Positions 61,879 through 64,000 of a DNA stretch of 64,000 bases are shown in pieces; positions within the stretch are counted from its first letter, which is position 1; every line of letters begins with the position of its first letter. Made by a program: the position numbers and the translations under genes. The notes beneath the pieces were generated by a model, which was not told the DNA's origin, made no database searches, and saw only the letters and a program-made list of their open reading frames with translations. The stretch comes from Flavobacterium sp. (lineage in GTDB: Bacteria > Bacteroidota > Bacteroidia > Flavobacteriales > Flavobacteriaceae): contig JADKHM010000015.1 in NCBI GenBank assembly GCA_016721735.1, positions 62,001-126,000 of the forward strand. The letters run 5' to 3'.

Positions 61879-62550
61879 TTATCGTCTTAAAACTTCATCA
61901 ATCATTCCGTATTCTTTGGCTTCATCTGCAATCATCCAGTAATCTCTTTCACTGTCTTTGTGCACTTTGTCGAAAGTTTGACCTGAATGTTGAGAGATAA
62001 TTTGGTACAATTCGTCTTTCAATTTCAACATCTCGCGAAGATTGATTTCCATGTCTGTGGCAACACCTTGTGCACCTCCAGATGGTTGGTGAATCATCAC
62101 TCTTGAATGTGGTAAAGCAGAACGTTTTCCAGCAGCACCTGCACACAATAAAACGGCTCCCATCGAAGCAGCCATTCCGGTGCAAATTGTTGCTACATCT
62201 GGCTTGATGTATTGCATAGTATCGTAAATACCGAGACCTGCATACACACTTCCACCTGGTGAATTCAAATAGATTTGGATGTCTTTGGAGGCATCTGCAC
62301 TTTCCAAAAACAGCAATTGCGCTTGTACAATATTCGCGATTTGATCGTCGATTCCTGTTCCTAAAAAGATGATTCTATCCATCATCAAACGAGAGAAAAC
62401 ATCCAATTGAGAAACATTCAACTGACGTTCTTCGATGATATATGGCGTCATATTCGTTGGTGTCATTGCATTCACGATTTTGTCGTAATACAAATTATTT
62501 ACACCATGGTGTTTTGTAGCAAATTTTTTAAATTCTTTACCGTAGTTCAT
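61879..62550 (-). CDS. clpP: ATP-dependent Clp protease proteolytic subunit ClpP
   Basis: ClpP is the barrel-shaped serine protease of the ClpXP machine. The start MNYGKEFKKFATKHHGVNNL at 62550 gives 223 aa, and an upstream extension of 23 residues is rejected as it is not conserved-looking and begins inside the gap after tig. Catalytic residues are Ser in CTGMAASMGAVLL, His in ALPHSRVMIHQPSGG and Asp in KDSERDYWM. LNSPGGSVYAGLGIYDTM is the family loop. It stands between tig (89-nt gap) and clpX. Confidence 0.96.
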   Translation of the reverse strand: MNYGKEFKKFATKHHGVNNLYYDKIVNAMTPTNMTPYIIEERQLNVSQLDVFSRLMMDRIIFLGTGIDDQIANIVQAQLLFLESADASKDIQIYLNSPGGSVYAGLGIYDTMQYIKPDVATICTGMAASMGAVLLCAGAAGKRSALPHSRVMIHQPSGGAQGVATDMEINLREMLKLKDELYQIISQHSGQTFDKVHKDSERDYWMIADEAKEYGMIDEVLRR

Positions 62551-62639
62551 AGTAGGATTTTCTTTTTTATAGCATTTAAAAAAACAAATGAGCGTCAAAG
62601 TTTTACATTTGACGCCCAAATATATGGATTTATTTTGAT

Positions 62640-63965
62640 TTATTCGCCGTAAGAGGCTGCAATAAATTCTTGGTAAGTCACTTCTTTAGTAGCTGCGTTT
62701 GCTTTTTCTTTAAAAATTTGCAACATTTTTTCGCTTACTACTTGTTGTGAAAGTCGTCTTACTTCTTCTTGATTAGATAGTACACGCGCCACAATTCCTT
62801 CCACTTCTTCCTCACTTGGATTCATTTGACCGTATTGCGCCATCTGAGCACGAATGGCTTTCGACGTATACGCTTTCAAATCTTCAAAAGTGATTTGGAT
62901 GTTATTTTGCGCAAGTGCTTTCCCTTCTATAAGTTGAAAACGCAAACCTTTTTCAGATCTTTCAAATTCAAATTTTGCTTCTTCTGCTGATAATTTTTTC
63001 TCTCCAGTGGTTTGCAACCATTTGATTAGAAACTCAGCAGGCAAGTCAAACTTAGTATTGTCTATTAAGAAATTCGTCACATCAGCCATCAATTTTTGGT
63101 CGGCTTGTAGTGCGAATTGATTCTCAGCGTCTTCTTTGATTTTTTCTTTCAATTCATCGAGTGAAGCAATTTTTCCCTCTCCGAAAAGTCTGTCGAAAAG
63201 CGCTTGATTTAGTTCTGCCAAATCAGTTCCGTTAATAGATTCGATGGTAAACGTAACGTCAACATCCAATCCGTGTACGTCATCATGACTCACTTTTAAA
63301 TAATCCATCAACATGTGATCGTCCTCAAACAAGCCTTTGGTTTTTAAAGTGACAACATCGCCTACTTTTTTACCAAGGAATGAAGCGCCTGTTTTCTTGT
63401 CTTTAAAAATATCCAACGCAAAGGTTGACTTCGCATTGATTCCTTTATCTTCATTGATGAATGTTCCGGTAACGTCAGAATTCTCAACAACCACTTCTTG
63501 TGGAATTGGCGTTCCAAATTGTTTTTGAATTCGAGTAACTTGATCGTCGATTAATTTATCGTCTGCTTTTACGATATATTTGATAATGTCGTTTTTAGCG
63601 TCTAGGTTCAATTCGAAATCTGGCGCCAAACCAATTTCGTATTCGAAAGTTAATTCCTCATCATCCCAAGAAAAATTCTCGTTGATTTTTGGTAGTGGTG
63701 AACCCAACAAATTCAATCGTTCAGATTCTAAATAGCGTGTCAAAGCCAATTCAACAACTTTGTTTACTTCTTCTACTTTGATTGCTTTTCCGTATTGTTT
63801 CTCAACCAAATCTTTAGGAACTTGTCCTTTTCTAAAACCTTTTACCGTAGCTAAAGGCATTTTTTCATTGATTCTTTTTTGCACTTGTCCTTTATAATCC
63901 ATGTGCACGACTTGCATCACGATTACTTCGTTTACCGCATCAATTGCGACTCTTTTAATATCCAT
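62640..63965 (-). CDS. tig: Trigger factor (ribosome-associated peptidyl-prolyl isomerase/chaperone)
   Basis: Trigger factor binds nascent chains at the ribosome exit. The 441-aa protein has the N-terminal ribosome-binding domain with KGFRKGQVPKDLVEKQYGK, which contains the G-F-R-x-G-x-x-P signature. The middle PPIase (FKBP-like) domain is reduced in conservation (about 150-240), and the C-terminal helical arms follow (about 250-430). The ending VTYQEFIAASYGE is typical of Bacteroidetes. It is the first gene of the tig-clpP-clpX group. The promoter would lie at or beyond the right edge of the window; only 35 nt remain. Confidence 0.92.
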   Translation of the reverse strand: MDIKRVAIDAVNEVIVMQVVHMDYKGQVQKRINEKMPLATVKGFRKGQVPKDLVEKQYGKAIKVEEVNKVVELALTRYLESERLNLLGSPLPKINENFSWDDEELTFEYEIGLAPDFELNLDAKNDIIKYIVKADDKLIDDQVTRIQKQFGTPIPQEVVVENSDVTGTFINEDKGINAKSTFALDIFKDKKTGASFLGKKVGDVVTLKTKGLFEDDHMLMDYLKVSHDDVHGLDVDVTFTIESINGTDLAELNQALFDRLFGEGKIASLDELKEKIKEDAENQFALQADQKLMADVTNFLIDNTKFDLPAEFLIKWLQTTGEKKLSAEEAKFEFERSEKGLRFQLIEGKALAQNNIQITFEDLKAYTSKAIRAQMAQYGQMNPSEEEVEGIVARVLSNQEEVRRLSQQVVSEKMLQIFKEKANAATKEVTYQEFIAASYGE

Positions 63966-64000
63966 TGTGATCTTTTTACATAATAAAATTGGGTGGCAAA

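Overview
The window is a chromosomal segment of a Flavobacteriaceae bacterium, most likely Flavobacterium or a close relative. This is inferred from the AT-rich sequence, the Bacteroidetes promoter pattern (TTG, about 19 nt, TAnnTTTG), type IX secretion genes (plug protein and a type A sorting-domain protein), DUF5686/DUF5916/DUF1573 proteins, an S46 peptidase and an HPPK-deoxynucleoside kinase fusion. No rRNA, prophage, CRISPR array, transposase or plasmid gene was seen. About 55 protein genes and three tRNAs are packed with short intergenic gaps; no gene-free stretch exceeds 300 bases.

Layout. 1-7.4 kb (minus): partial DinB-like gene, membrane pyrophosphatase with a cysteine-rich tail, AlkA-type glycosylase, a DUF5686 barrel and pyruvate dehydrogenase E1 beta. 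7.7-11.7 kb (plus): etfBA, bifunctional nuclease, four-helix-bundle (S23/IVP) protein, thyA, then tRNA-Gly. 11.9-17.4 kb: GNAT, L,D-transpeptidase, DUF5916 barrel, gpmI. 17.5-24 kb: CoA-transferase divergent from a four-gene TetR-ABC-HlyD-TolC operon whose ATPase has lost most catalytic motifs. 24-28 kb: methionine aminopeptidase gene with two apparent single-base deletions, a PD-(D/E)XK (GxxExxY) gene between inverted repeats, methyltransferase, T9SS plug protein, ApaG. 28-39 kb: pruA, T9SS cargo, rsmG, desaturase, aminotransferase, purT and a Crp/pirin/GNAT/Fe-S/FMN-reductase group, fabD. 39-45 kb: galE, DegT aminotransferase, waaA, DPP11-type S46 peptidase. 45-64 kb: small lipoproteins, tRNA-Leu and tRNA-Gly, mutS, DUF1573, TrmH-like methylase, folK-dNK, sppA, AsmA-like protein, DUF2797, GH3-like enzyme, beta-barrel receptor, clpX, clpP, tig.

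The least explained part is between genes. At least four families of short inverted-repeat elements sit directly behind stop codons. One family (seven copies) has two conserved halves around a variable hairpin; one copy contains a 60-bp perfect palindrome. A second family appears once empty behind gpmI and once carrying a GxxExxY nuclease-like gene behind map. A four-helix-bundle gene is similarly framed by AGGT-rich repeats. These look like transposase-free mobile cassettes. The other main candidate is the efflux/secretion operon with a degenerate ATPase and a palindromic operator-like site over its promoter.
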